From Mauremys mutica (lineage: Eukaryota; Chordata; Testudines; Geoemydidae), in assembly GCF_020497125.1 (NCBI RefSeq), contig NC_059073.1:11429225-11493224 (forward strand): 64,000 bases of DNA. Direction: 5' to 3'. A program made the position numbers and the translations under genes. The notes under the pieces are model-generated. The model saw nothing but the letters and a program-made list of their open reading frames with translations. It was not told where the DNA came from and did no database searches. Below, in pieces: positions 1 through 9,921 of the stretch (position 1 is the first letter of the stretch; the number at the start of each line of letters is the position of its first letter).

Positions 1-1329
1 CACAGGCTATAGAAGCGCAATCATTACAATGCAGATCATCTTTCTTTCCAACTTTCCTTTGGTCTTTTAACACATTGGGCAATACATCTTGCCAGCCTGC
101 TATACATAGTCAGACATATATTTACTTCTTTGCTTCCTGTACATATTATTTAACCTCTGGAAGACTGCAAACTATTCCAGGTGCGACGGCACAGGTTGTG
201 GGCAGCTTTAACAGTTCAGGTTGTCGTAGGGGGAACTTATCTGCCATGATGTCAAATGTCCTGCCCATGGAGAACATGCCAGCCGAAGTGCCCAGTATTC
301 GAGGTGCATTCCAGTGGAATATAGTGGTGTCATGCCGTAACAAGTACCTACAGGTAGAAGCCACGTGCTATACTTCTAAACCTACTAAGCACATTCAGGT
401 AGAACACATCTGCTGTGCGATTCCATTGCTCCATCAGCTTATTGCGCCTTGATTTCCATGGCATTCTAATGGCCAAAAGTCGCACAGTAGCACTGGCTGA
501 GCAGTGGAAGGGTTACACAGAGAGTAAATCAATACAGGTTGCCAAAGCTGTTCACACGGTGGCTAGCAGGTGTAGCGTATACTGTGGCGAGCAGGGGCCG
601 TGATGCGCCTGTTCGCCTCTGGGGGCTGAACGCCAGGATTGTTGATCTCAAAGCACGAACTTTAACACCTTGAGTTATGGCTCTTTGCTCAGAGACAGTA
701 GCAGACATAAACTTACACGTGGTCTAACAACTAGAGGGGACAAAGCACTATGTTGTCATAGTGTGGGCTGTACAGGGGACAATAAAAAGACCTTGTTCAC
801 TTACTAGTGGAGCTGAGTGAATAAGTCCCAGCAAATCATTTATTTGATTCATTTTGCCCTTTTTTACTGTTCAGAAGTTCTCCAAGAGCAGGGCACAAAA
901 TACTTGAAATCTGAGCAATTCTTGATGGGCAGATTGCTGGCAAAAGCGTTAATTGCAGCTATTCACAACTCACACTCTGCTGGGTAGTTTGGGTGGTGGT
1001 GTTTCTGTTCCTTGACTGGCTGATTTAGGCAACTAGTCAACAGAAGCCAATAGTGAATTTTCCAGTTGAATGCAGTATGCTCCCGTTTATCTGAAACCCT
1101 CTCAATTGAACCACCCCACTATCTGAATGCCTTCCTTGGCCCCCAGCATGAGATACATGAGATGCAATCTTGACTTCAACACTTCAAGTGATGGCGAACC
1201 CACCACATCCCTTAGTCAATGGTTCCCTGGGTTGATCTCCCTCACAGTTAACATTTTGCGCTTCATTTCTAGACTGAATTTATCTCGCTTCAGTTTCCAG
1301 CCACTGGACCTGCACGCTGATAACATTCC
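1..1329. other. No gene seen; non-repetitive or very old sequence
   Basis: The short open frames overlap on both strands and show no recognisable domain. Around 1088-1126 the motif TTTATCTGAA followed by TATCTGAATG resembles the ends of Tigger/pogo-type elements seen near 61.4 kb, but the match is too short to call. Confidence 0.5.
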
Positions 1330-2014
1330 TCAAGGCGCCCTGACATTAGCTCCCGTCTGCCCCGCCCCCTGCACAGCAAGCAGGAGGCTCCCGGGAGCAC
1401 AGGGCGGCTCCAGGCCCCAGCACAGCAAGCGCGTGCCTGGGGCGGGAAGCTGCGAGGGGCGGCCTGCCGGTCCCTGCGAGGGCAGCAGTCAGGCTGCCTG
1501 CGGCAGCATGCCTGCGGGAGGTCTGCAGCTTCAACGGCAATTCAGCGGTGGGACCAGCGGACCTCCCGCAGGCACACCGCCGAATCCGTGTTACCGGCGG
1601 ACCTCCCGCAGGCGTGCCGCTGAAAGCTGCCTGACTGCTGTGCTTGGGGCGGCAAAATACATAGAGCTGCCCCTGCGGGAGCAGCACCAAGGCAGAGGGC
1701 AGGAGCAACACAAGGCAACGGGGGGAGGGACAGCTGAACTGCCGGTAATTGGTAGCCTGCTGAGCGGCTGCAGCACAGGGAACTTAGGGGAGTGGGGAGC
1801 TGATAGGGGGGCTGCCGGTCCACCCTGGTTCCAAGCCCCCACCAGCTACCTGCAACGGTCTGCTCTTCCTGCAAGCAGGGGACAAAGCAGGCAGCTGCCC
1901 AACGATGTTATAAGGGAGCATTGTGCGACTTTAAACGAGCATGTTCCCTAATTGGTCAGCAATGTAACAACGAAACAGTGTTAGCCAGGACAACTGTAAG
2001 TGAGGAGTTACTGT
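1330..2014 (-). mobile_element. Older DNA-transposon-like repeat hosting a hAT MITE
   Basis: This GC-rich block is interrupted at 1400-1675 by a hAT-type MITE. Sequence on either side (GCACAGCAAGCAGGAGGCTC and GCACCAAGGCAGAGGGCAGG) reads as one older repeat. The right edge near 2014 ends GAGGAGTTACTG, which resembles a DNA-transposon terminus. The identification as a reptile repeat rests on memory of the family. The 274-codon frame at 1127-1951 runs across both elements and is not a gene. Confidence 0.35.
1400..1675 (+). mobile_element. hAT-type MITE (CAGGGCGGCTC family), 276 bp
   Basis: The element starts CAGGGCGGCTCCAGG and ends GAGCTGCCCCTG, so its ends are imperfect inverted repeats. It is flanked by an exact 8-bp direct repeat, CGGGAGCA, at 1392-1399 and 1676-1683. 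An 8-bp target duplication plus CAGGG termini is the hallmark of the hAT superfamily. It has no transposase and is non-autonomous. Internally it carries GGACCTCCCGCAGGC motifs that recur in the copies at 17.5 and 58.1 kb. Confidence 0.85.
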
Positions 2015-4953
2015 ACTTTTGCAATGGGAAAGGTCTGTTCTAGTGAAAATCAACGATCAATTAAACTCATTCACCCCCTCCTAATAACTGCTGGGTAGTG
2101 ATGCTGGTAAGGACACAATGGTGTCTGCATTTTACAGGTGGAGGAATGATCCATGTGTATAGTATCTATTCAGCCCTTGGAGATCCTTCAGGATGAAACA
2201 TGCTGTAGAAAATTCTTATTGATCTGTTTCTTTTCTGTTTGAAAGGGAGCCCTGGGATCACGTCTGAGAAGACTTGAAATGATGAGCTGAGCTGAGCTGA
2301 CCTTGTGCTTCTGAAGGAATTTCAGTGCAGCCTATGTTGAGAGAATGATTAATGCCAAAGGTCCAATGGGAGGGCAAAGAAGAGAAAAATAACCATGGTC
2401 CATCTTGCTATCTGAACCCCACCCTTTGTTATCAATATTGTAGTGCTCATTAACTCACTGCTCAGCCCAACACCTGCTTAGTCTGTGAGAACTGTGGAGA
2501 TCCCAGGCCTAGGCTGCGGAACTGCAGGTCATCTGCAGGTAATTTCCTCTGCTCACTTAGACAAGGTTCTTTATTACTTTCTCCAGCCCATCTTGGAAGG
2601 CCAGGAGCACTTGGGTATCCATAAGTTAGAGCCTAAAGACGAGCGAGACTTGGTGGTCTCAGTTCTCAATGGGATCATGTGATCAGTTTCTTTGGTGTGA
2701 ATCCGTATGGGCCCAGAATTTCAGCAAGCCTTTGAGTAATCTGTGCTGAGTTTTGCATTTGTAACTGGAAAGCAGGCAACCTTTGTATAGTTCAGTGAAT
2801 GCCTTGCACAGCAATTCCTACTTAATGGCAGTCCCGAACCACTGTGAAAGGAACATGAAAGATATTACAATCAGTGAAGACCATGAATGGAATTCTAGAT
2901 CCAAGTCCCTCCCCCTGCCCCCATTCCTCTACACACACACAGCCTTTGGGAAAGTTCCAATCCGGATCAGACCCTGACCTGAACTTCACAGCTAGAGCCA
3001 TCTCTGGTGACAATAGCTTTAGAAACCTCAGCACAAATGGAGCTGTCTGGTTGGCCACCCGTGGTTTCATGCCTGTGCCGGCAATTTCATTACATGCATA
3101 GCTTTGCCAATTGAATTTCCACTGCAAGAAGAGGACAGACCAGGTGGGGTGTTTCCAGGGCATGGCTGTCAAACATCACAGGCGAGTCCATGTAGAGCAT
3201 CACCTGCCCTGGTGCTAAATCCAATCTGTGCGCCCTGACATTCCATTCATGTGAACGAGACGTTAACAGGTGCTGCCGCGGCCAATGAGCTTGAAAGGAA
3301 GCAGCAGCAAAAGTCACTCTGGCCTAAATACCTCCCTGTGCTGTGGGAAAACCCCTGGAGGGGAATTGTAGCCATGGCGTCTTGCTGCCTTTCCATGGCA
3401 CACTCTCATCGGGTGGGAAGGGGTTTACCAGCTTCCAGCTGGTGTGGCCGAGAAATTTTGCAGAGCGAAGGATTCCTGAGGAAATGTGGATCCACTCCCA
3501 TTTAGGGGGCATCTGCATGAAGAAATGTCCCTGTACGTTTGCACCCAGGTCCCCCTTCCCTCAGGCAGCACAGCTCACTCGAACCGCCGTTGGCTCTGCA
3601 CACTGCCTGCTCTCTGAGGGAGGGCAGAAGCTGTGGCTAGATGTTAGCAGCACATATACCAGGCTAGCTTATTTAAGCGTGCCACAATCTACAGGAGGGG
3701 TGAGCCACTGTGTGGAGACCCTCATCCATATGGGCGGGTAGCGTGCTGCTCAGAGCAGATCTTTCCCGGCTTCCAGGTGGGGCATTTCTACCCTTCTTTC
3801 TTCCTCTCTTCTGCTTCCTTTTGTTCTGTGCAGCACTGAGGAGCTTCTAGAACTTGGCCTTTGGCTCAGGCATCTTAGAAAAGTGTTGCCCATCATGCCT
3901 CTGTTGTACAATAAATGCAGCTGGAATCAGAATTTCTTCTGCTTCTCATGACCCCCTAAGTCTGTTAGGAAAAACTGAGAGTAACACAATGCCATCCTGT
4001 ATGTGTGTGTGTGAGAGAGAGAGAGAAAGCAATGAACAATTCAGACAACGTTCTGTTTCTAACTCTTCCAACAGGAAATTAATCATGCTTGTGCTCTCTC
4101 AAAATAAAGATGCGTCATTGGGATGGCCTGAGCTGTCGGAATTCAATAGCAAGAAGACTTATTGCATTTTCACATCATCATTCATGTCATTGCAAGATAA
4201 TTTTGGAATAAATAAGTACAGACGTGTTTGGAACCGACAGGTGATTATAGAAGCAGCATGAGTGCGCTCTCCATCTTAACCCTTCAGATCCATGCTGGCA
4301 GATGACAACGCTCTAGATAATACACGGTATTATTATTATGTCTTACTTCTAATGCAATAATATCTTGAGACCCACAACTGTGATCAGAGCCTTACTGTGG
4401 TACGCACCTGGTAAGAGACAATTCTTGGTCTGAAAAGCATCATTGGAGCTGTAATCTGCCTGGGAAGCCTGGCCTGCAGACGCGAATAGGAACATAAGAG
4501 ATTAGGACTCAAACTCCCATGAGGTACCATGCAGCCTTTCTAAATCAAAATATTTCAGTTTCAGTTAAAATAATCTAAGCTTTCAATGAAAATAAAACCA
4601 AACCATTTCCCAACCAGCAGCTCTACTGCTAAACTCTGTCTGGCTCCATGGAGCTCTCTGGCCAATGTCCTGTTAGATACCTTCAGGAGCCACATGATGG
4701 CGCTATAGAAAAAGGAGAAATACCAGTAAAACCATTGTTAAGATTGTAAGAGAAGGGATGGATGGATGGATTTTCTTTCCCCCAAAGGAGTTCATTTCCC
4801 TCTCTGGGTATTTGGAACTATCCCTGCCTCTGACATTCTGGAGACCAGGTATTTTGTTCCTGGAAGCTGGATCGCACCTGACTTCAAAAATATTTCCTAG
4901 AAGATAATACTCCTAGGCCCAGACAGAACTGTGTCCCACTTTTGCAAATCTGT
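2015..4953. other. No gene seen
   Basis: Scattered short frames overlap on both strands without domain signatures. Small simple repeats occur: GAGCTGAGCTGAGCTGA near 2285, a TG/GA run at about 4000-4027, and GGAT repeats near 4755. Confidence 0.5.
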
Positions 4954-5394
4954 TGTGGCAAAGTACCTGCTTCTCCTCAGCAGGCTCAGTCCTTTTTAGC
5001 CTTGGAGACACAGGCTTGGGCAAAGCAAAATCCTTCCAGGTCGCACAGGGTCTGGCTGATCCCTCCCTCAGTCAGTCCCTTGTGCTGGGTTTCTCCCCTT
5101 CTGGGGACAGAGTGCACTCTTCCTTGCTGGAAGGGTTCAGAGCCTTGCTACACCTAACTTGCTGGCAGCTTCTCTGCTTCTCACTCTCCCCCTGCTTCCA
5201 TGCCAGGGAGGGTTTAAAAAGGGCTCCAGCAGTTGGGGCCAGCTGAGCATAATTAGTTCCCTGGTAACTCCTTTTCCAGCTAAACCTTATTTCCCCATGG
5301 CAATCTCTCCTCAGTGGATAGGGAGAGGCCTTTTAACCCCCTGGGACTAATTACTACCCCTCCCTTTGTAGCCATTTGTCCTGGGTTTGCCACA
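4954..5394 (+). mobile_element. Solo LTR of an endogenous retrovirus or Ty3-like element, 441 bp
   Basis: The segment begins TGTGGCAAA and ends TTTGCCACA, a perfect 9-bp inverted terminal pair of the TG...CA type that integrases recognise. The same 4 bp, CTGT, sits immediately outside each end (4950-4953 and 5395-5398), as expected for a 4-bp target duplication. A TTTAAAAAGGG stretch near 5211 could be a TATA-type box, which suggests plus orientation. No gag, pol or env sequence is next to it, so it is read as a solo LTR left by recombination between two LTRs. The family cannot be named from sequence alone. Confidence 0.75.
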
Positions 5395-5706
5395 CTGTGC
5401 TATTCCCATCTATGTCTGTCTGAAACACGCCAATCACCACAGCGTTTGGGCTCCCACCACCGGAACGGTGGTATCCGTAACCGCATTATACACTGTCTGA
5501 TGATCCCTGCTAAGCCAAGGCCTTGCTCAGTGCAACGGCATCTGCTCTTGATCCTGTCAATAGCTCTTCACTGGCAGCCCTTGTTATTGTGCTAAAACCG
5601 TTCACGCTATTTGGAGAGCAATAACCATTCATTAGGCGCCTCTGAAAAGCATGAGAGAGCCGTTCACTGAGGAAAACCCAATCCGTGTGTAAAGAGGGCT
5701 GGCAGT
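5395..5706. other. No gene or clear repeat seen
   Basis: About 310 bp of flanking sequence between the solo LTR and the next MITE, with no recognisable element. Confidence 0.5.
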
Positions 5707-6082
5707 ATAGGTGTAGGGTCTGTGGGTGCTTCAGGGCTGGAGCACCCATGGAAAACAAATAGTGGGTGCTCGGCACCCACTGGCAGCCCCCCCCCGATCA
5801 GCTCTTCCTCCTCCCCTCAGTGCCTCCCACCTGCCGATTGCCCCACCAGTCAGCACCTCTCAGTCCCTCCCAGCGCCTCTGGCTCAGCTGTTTTGCAGCA
5901 TGCAGCAGGCGCTGTGGAGGGAGTGGGGAGGAGCGAGGGTGGGTGCACTCCGGGCAGGGGGCAGAACAGGGCAAGAAGAGGTGGGGCAGAGTGGGGGTTG
6001 AAAGAGGCGGGGGGAGTCCTTGGGGGAAGGGGTGGGGCCAGGGGGGAGCAAACCCAGGCACTTAGAAAGTCGGCGCCTCTGG
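5707..6082 (+). mobile_element. hAT-like MITE with GTGGGTGCT palindromes
   Basis: The left part holds GGGCTGGAGCACCC and then GTGGGTGCTCGGCACCCAC, a near-perfect palindrome. The right edge is GTCGGCGCCTCTGG. Flanks CTGGCAGT (5699-5706) and CTGACAGT (6083-6090) match at 7 of 8 positions, a plausible decayed hAT target duplication. The same palindrome recurs in reverse orientation near 53.5 kb. The long overlapping proline/serine-rich frames here are compositional. Confidence 0.6.
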
Positions 6083-7905
6083 CTGACAGTAATTCTGGCC
6101 CAGAGCCTCAGCTGGTGTAAATCAGCACAGAGCCATTGACAGCCAGAGAGCTGCACGGTTTTACACCCCTGGGAATCTGGCTCTCTGTCTAGACTCTTTG
6201 CAGCAATCTTTCCGGATAGACATTTCAGCCACCTATTGTCTGGGTTAGTTTAATCCTGTGACTTGTTTTAGAGTAGTCCCTGTTTTGCTCATTGCAGGGA
6301 GAAATGACCATTTACTCTGCTATTTTCCATGCCGTTGAAGAGCGTACATACTCCTCATTACAGTTCTTGTCTGCTGGTTTTCCTTCACACACACAGAGCA
6401 AACCTCTCTATTTTTTCCCATTTCCTGCAGGGCCTGGGTGTATTCTGATCTCACGACTAGTCTGCTGAGCACCTGTGTGTGGGTCAAGCAACCACTGTTA
6501 CCCTCTGCGGTTTAAAACAATTTAGAGGCAGGGAAAGAAACATGCAAAAGATCTTTCCAGAGGGTTGAAATCAGTCTGCACCGGAAGAGCTGGGTGGATA
6601 CACGCAGTGAGCGTTGTTAGGTGGCAGATGTACTACTCATGTGAGTAACATGCTTATAGCATCCAGTTGTCTGTACCAGAGAAGAAGAATGGGCCATTGG
6701 GTCAGCTGTTAGCCTAGGGCTCTGTTGGCCCAGGTTCAAGTCCAAACTCAGTTACAGGCTTCCTGGGTGAATTTGAGTGCTCTGTATCTGAGTCTCTTTT
6801 TCAGAAATGGGGATAATAGTACCCCCGTGGTGGGGTGAGGATGAATAAGTCAAGGTGCTCAAATACCGGTTATTACGGCCGGATAAATGTCTCATCTGTA
6901 TATCTGTAACATCATAATGTTTGGCTTGACACAGCCTTTGTCTTTGGCAGCTCTATTTGCCATTCAGCAAAGACAAATACTTTAGATGAACCTATTTCAG
7001 CCTGTGAGCTCTTTGCCAAGTATTTATTTGAGCTGCTTCTCCGCTGCCTTGCTCCTTGCATAGTCGGACTGGGTGTACAGCTTCTCCAAGATCAGGATGG
7101 TGGAATTTGACACCCATAGGTGTAAATGCCTACACAGGGCAGCGGAGAGGCCGACCATGCGGCTACGGGTTTGACTATTCAGTATTGTGATGTATAGCTG
7201 GTCCCATAAGACACACAGAACTGTTTCTGGTCACTTGTAGCATGGCTGGAACGTTGCAAACAGCGGGTGAGCACTTCTGGCGTGAAACTCTTGTTCCCAG
7301 GCCAGCCGACTCAGGCTGGCAGGGCTGTTTCATTGCTGTGTAGGCTTCCGGGCACGTGCTCAAGGAGGTCCCAGAACTCAAGCTCCAGCCCGAGGCCAGA
7401 AGTCTACACAGCCATGCCACCGCCCTGCAGCCCGAGCCCCGCAAGCCCGAGTCTGTTGGCACAGGCCAGCCATGGGTTTTTCTTTCCTGTGTAGACATAC
7501 CCAGTGTCACTGTGTCTCTCAATCACATCGTGGGCATTTTCAGGGAACTCTGATCAGTGCTGAAGGGTTAAGGCCCTGGACCGGCCGGCATGTATTCAAG
7601 CCAGGCCGTTGCTCATCTTACTGTCTCCCTGTGATGGGCTAACCAGCCTTCCTGCACTCAGGCCATGCCAATTAGACAGCATGTGCTAGGGGAGCTTTTA
7701 GAAAGGTGACGCTGGACACCTCAGCCCTGAGGGGGGTCTGGATGTCTGCTCTCCAGCCCTTCTCTGGAGCTGGACCTGAGGAGCAGCACCAGGCACTGGA
7801 GGTAATTAGACTCACAAAGGACCCTGGGAGTGAGCTCTCCTCCCATAGGGAATCTTGAGCTGGCCCAGGAGTGTTAGGGCTCCAGAGGGGACCCAGGGGC
7901 AAGAG
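6083..7905. other. No gene; includes a decayed recurrent MITE relic (about 6730-6900)
   Basis: Positions 6730-6900 read like the AATGGGGATAATAGTACC-containing half of a short interspersed family that recurs through the window (for example 14640-14870 and 38053-38282). Positions 6105-6190 contain a TGGTGTAAATCAGCACAGAG stretch typical of another palindromic amniote MITE. The remainder shows nothing recognisable. Confidence 0.4.
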
Positions 7906-8376
7906 GTGTAAGGAGATGCAAACAGGGGCTGCTAACAGGGAGTTTCACAAGGGAGTTCTCCAGGTGAAGGAGGAGCAAATACAGCACCCTTGGGGTAAGT
8001 GGCTGTCTGTAGTGTGTTTGTGTTTGGGGGTTACTTGCTGTGTGCTGAGCTTGTGTTTATCTGTCTGTTTGCTTGTTTGAAGGACCATGTGCTGTGGCTG
8101 GCAGTTGGAGGCTGTGAGCTTCAAAGTAAGGTTTGAAAGCTAGAAGCCTCTGTTAATTGGCTGAGCCTTAGTCAGTGGGTGGGGCTATTAAGAAGGCCAA
8201 GGCTTTATAAAGCAGTGCGCAAGCGACCAGGGGCTGCTAACAGGGAGTTTTGCAAGGGAGTTTGGAAGGGGAGTGGGAAGAGGGCAAGATTCACTTGCTG
8301 TTCTTTAAAACCTATAAGCAAAACTACATTCAAAACTTCTTGATTTAAACAAAACCCTTTAATTAACTAGGAGAGA
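7906..8376 (+). mobile_element. CR1 LINE 5' leader (5' UTR)
   Basis: This GC-moderate, stop-rich leader precedes an intact CR1 ORF1. It contains two near-identical segments beginning GGGGCTGCTAACAGGGAGTTT at 7925 and 8230, 305 bp apart, which look like duplicated promoter-type monomers. A TTTATAAAG motif lies at about 8202. CR1 copies are usually cut at the 5' end, so a retained leader is uncommon. The exact 5' boundary is inferred. Confidence 0.5.
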
Positions 8377-9300
8377 ATGCAGGCAGAAGCCCAGCAGCAG
8401 AGTGGGGGCTACCCAGTTTATTGCGCTGAGTGCAGCATGTATGATTACCTGCCCTGTGGGCGGGTGGCGTATGTGTGCATTCAGTGCAAGGAGCTCCTGG
8501 CCCTCAGAGACCATGTACGGACTTTGGAGGCCAGGGTGGCGGAACTGGAGGCGCTAAGAGAGGCAGAGAGGTATGTTGCTGAGGCTTTCCGGGACACTGT
8601 AGAATTGTCCCACCTCCAGTCAGACAGCCCCTGCGCTGTTGAGGAGGAAGAAAGGCCCAGGGAAGCAGAGCAGTCAACGGGAGCAGAGGGAAACCTTCCC
8701 GTAGTTGGGACCCTCCTTCCAGATGGTATTGGGGTTGCCTCTCGCACTGAGGTTACCTCTCCAGGGAAGGGAACTCCAGTTGCTAGGAAAAGGCAGGTGT
8801 TAGTAATGGGAGATTGGATCATTAGAAACATAGATAGCTGGGTCTGTGATGACCGGGAGAACCGTATGGTGACTTGCCTGCCTGGTGCGAAGGTTGCGGA
8901 TCTCTCGAGGCATCTGGATAGACTTATGTGTAGTGCTGGGGAGGAGTCGGTGGTCGTGGTACATGTAGGTACCAATGACATAGGGAAGGGTAGGAGAGAC
9001 ATCCTGGAGGCCAAATTTAGGCTGCTAGGGAAGAGACTGAAATCCAGGACCTCTATGGTGGCATTCTCAGAAATGCTCCCAGTTCCACGCACAGGGCCAG
9101 GTAGGCAGGCAGAGCTTCAGAGTCTCAATGTGTGGATGAGACAATGGTGTAGAGAGGAGGGGTTTAGATTCACTAGGAACTGGGGAAACTTTTGGGATGG
9201 GGGGAGCCTATACAGGAGAGATGGGCTCCACCTAAACCAAAGTGGAACCAGATTGCTGGCACTAAACATTAAAAAGGTTGCAGAGCAGTTTTTAAACTAG
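8377..9300 (+). CDS. CR1 LINE ORF1 protein: CX2C zinc-binding motif, coiled coil, SGNH esterase-like domain
   Basis: The 307-residue frame is uninterrupted and starts at an ATG just after the leader. Residues 16/19 and 34/37 form two CX2C pairs, read as a zinc-knuckle or PHD-like module. Residues 38-75 are rich in heptad-like E, L, R and A and probably form a coiled coil. From about 138 there is an SGNH-hydrolase-like domain: block I reads V-M-G-D-W (145-147), block III is G-T-N-D (198-201), and block V is D-G-L-H-L-N (282-287), placing the Asp/His pair at 282 and 285. In CR1 ORF1 proteins this esterase is thought to act in the ribonucleoprotein or at membranes. The block I nucleophile, normally Ser after Gly-Asp, is Trp here at residue 147, so catalysis should be lost even though the frame is open. 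ORF2 follows but is truncated, so this is a retroelement gene and not a host enzyme. Confidence 0.88.
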   Translation: MQAEAQQQSGGYPVYCAECSMYDYLPCGRVAYVCIQCKELLALRDHVRTLEARVAELEALREAERYVAEAFRDTVELSHLQSDSPCAVEEEERPREAEQSTGAEGNLPVVGTLLPDGIGVASRTEVTSPGKGTPVARKRQVLVMGDWIIRNIDSWVCDDRENRMVTCLPGAKVADLSRHLDRLMCSAGEESVVVVHVGTNDIGKGRRDILEAKFRLLGKRLKSRTSMVAFSEMLPVPRTGPGRQAELQSLNVWMRQWCREEGFRFTRNWGNFWDGGSLYRRDGLHLNQSGTRLLALNIKKVAEQFLN

Positions 9301-9552
9301 GAGATGGGGGAAAGCCGACTACTGCAGAGGAGCATGTGGATCGGACACAGACTTCTCTTAGAGGAGAGTCTATTGATAGAGATTCTCTAGGTTATAGTCA
9401 GGAGCAGAGGATGGAAGAGGATAATGTAAGGGCCAGAGCAGATGAGAAACATTCACATAAAGAATCGGACACATCAGAAAAGGGAAGACAAATAAACAGT
9501 GACAAGTTTTTAAAGTGCTTGTACACAAAATGCTAGAAGTCTAAATAATAAG
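9301..9552 (+). mobile_element. CR1 inter-ORF region
   Basis: About 250 bp separate ORF1 from the ORF2 start. A 66-codon frame at 9336-9536 is acidic and lysine-rich and may be a decayed linker. It is not an independent gene. Confidence 0.5.
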
Positions 9553-9710
9553 ATGGGGGAAATAGAGTGCCTCATGTGAGAGGAGGATATTGATATAACA
9601 GGCATCACAGAAACCTGGTGGATTAAGGGCAATCAATGGGACACAATCATTCCGGGGTACAAAATATATCGGAAGGACAGAACAGGTCATGTGGGAGGCA
9701 TGTCAATGAC
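9553..9710 (+). pseudogene. CR1 ORF2 start: truncated AP-endonuclease fragment
   Basis: From ATG at 9553 the frame encodes MGEIECL, an in-frame TGA at 9577-9579, then DITGITETWW and later GYKIYRKDR. ITETWW with GYK.YRKDR is the recognisable N-terminal signature of the APE-type endonuclease of CR1 ORF2, which nicks target DNA for reverse transcription. Homology stops near 9710, so the copy lacks most endonuclease and all reverse transcriptase. This is a 3'-truncated copy, the opposite of the usual 5' truncation. Confidence 0.8.
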
Positions 9711-9789
9711 TGTGGCAAGTAGTGGAAGCTGAATAAAAAACGGGGTTCACAGAAATTCAAAATAATGCCTTGCTGTTTCATACAGAAAG

Positions 9790-9921
9790 TAGGGCTGTCA
9801 ATTAATCGCAGTTAACTCAAATGATTAACTCAAAAATTAATCATGATTTAAAAAAATAATCACAATTAATCGCAGTTTTAATCGTGCTGTTAAATAATAG
9901 AATACTAATTGAAATTTATTA
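9790..9921 (+). mobile_element. hAT-like repeat fragment (TAGGGCTGTCAATTAATCGC end)
   Basis: The segment starts TAGGGCTGTCAATTAATCGC and continues with several near-palindromic AATTAATC blocks. TAGGG-type termini with AT-rich internal palindromes fit a hAT-superfamily end. It breaks off at AAATTTATTAAATA, where the 35/36-bp tandem array begins. No opposite terminus is visible beyond the array. Confidence 0.5.

Noticed and set aside
1127..1951. 274-codon coding region
   Set aside because: Crosses a hAT MITE and its target duplications; overlapped by long frames on the other strand.
4690..4703. Second CTCF site (CCACATGATGGCGC)
   Set aside because: Two mismatches at informative core positions.
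8377..9300. Host SGNH hydrolase or zinc-finger gene
   Set aside because: Followed by a CR1 ORF2 start and matches CR1 ORF1 domain order, so it is a retroelement gene.
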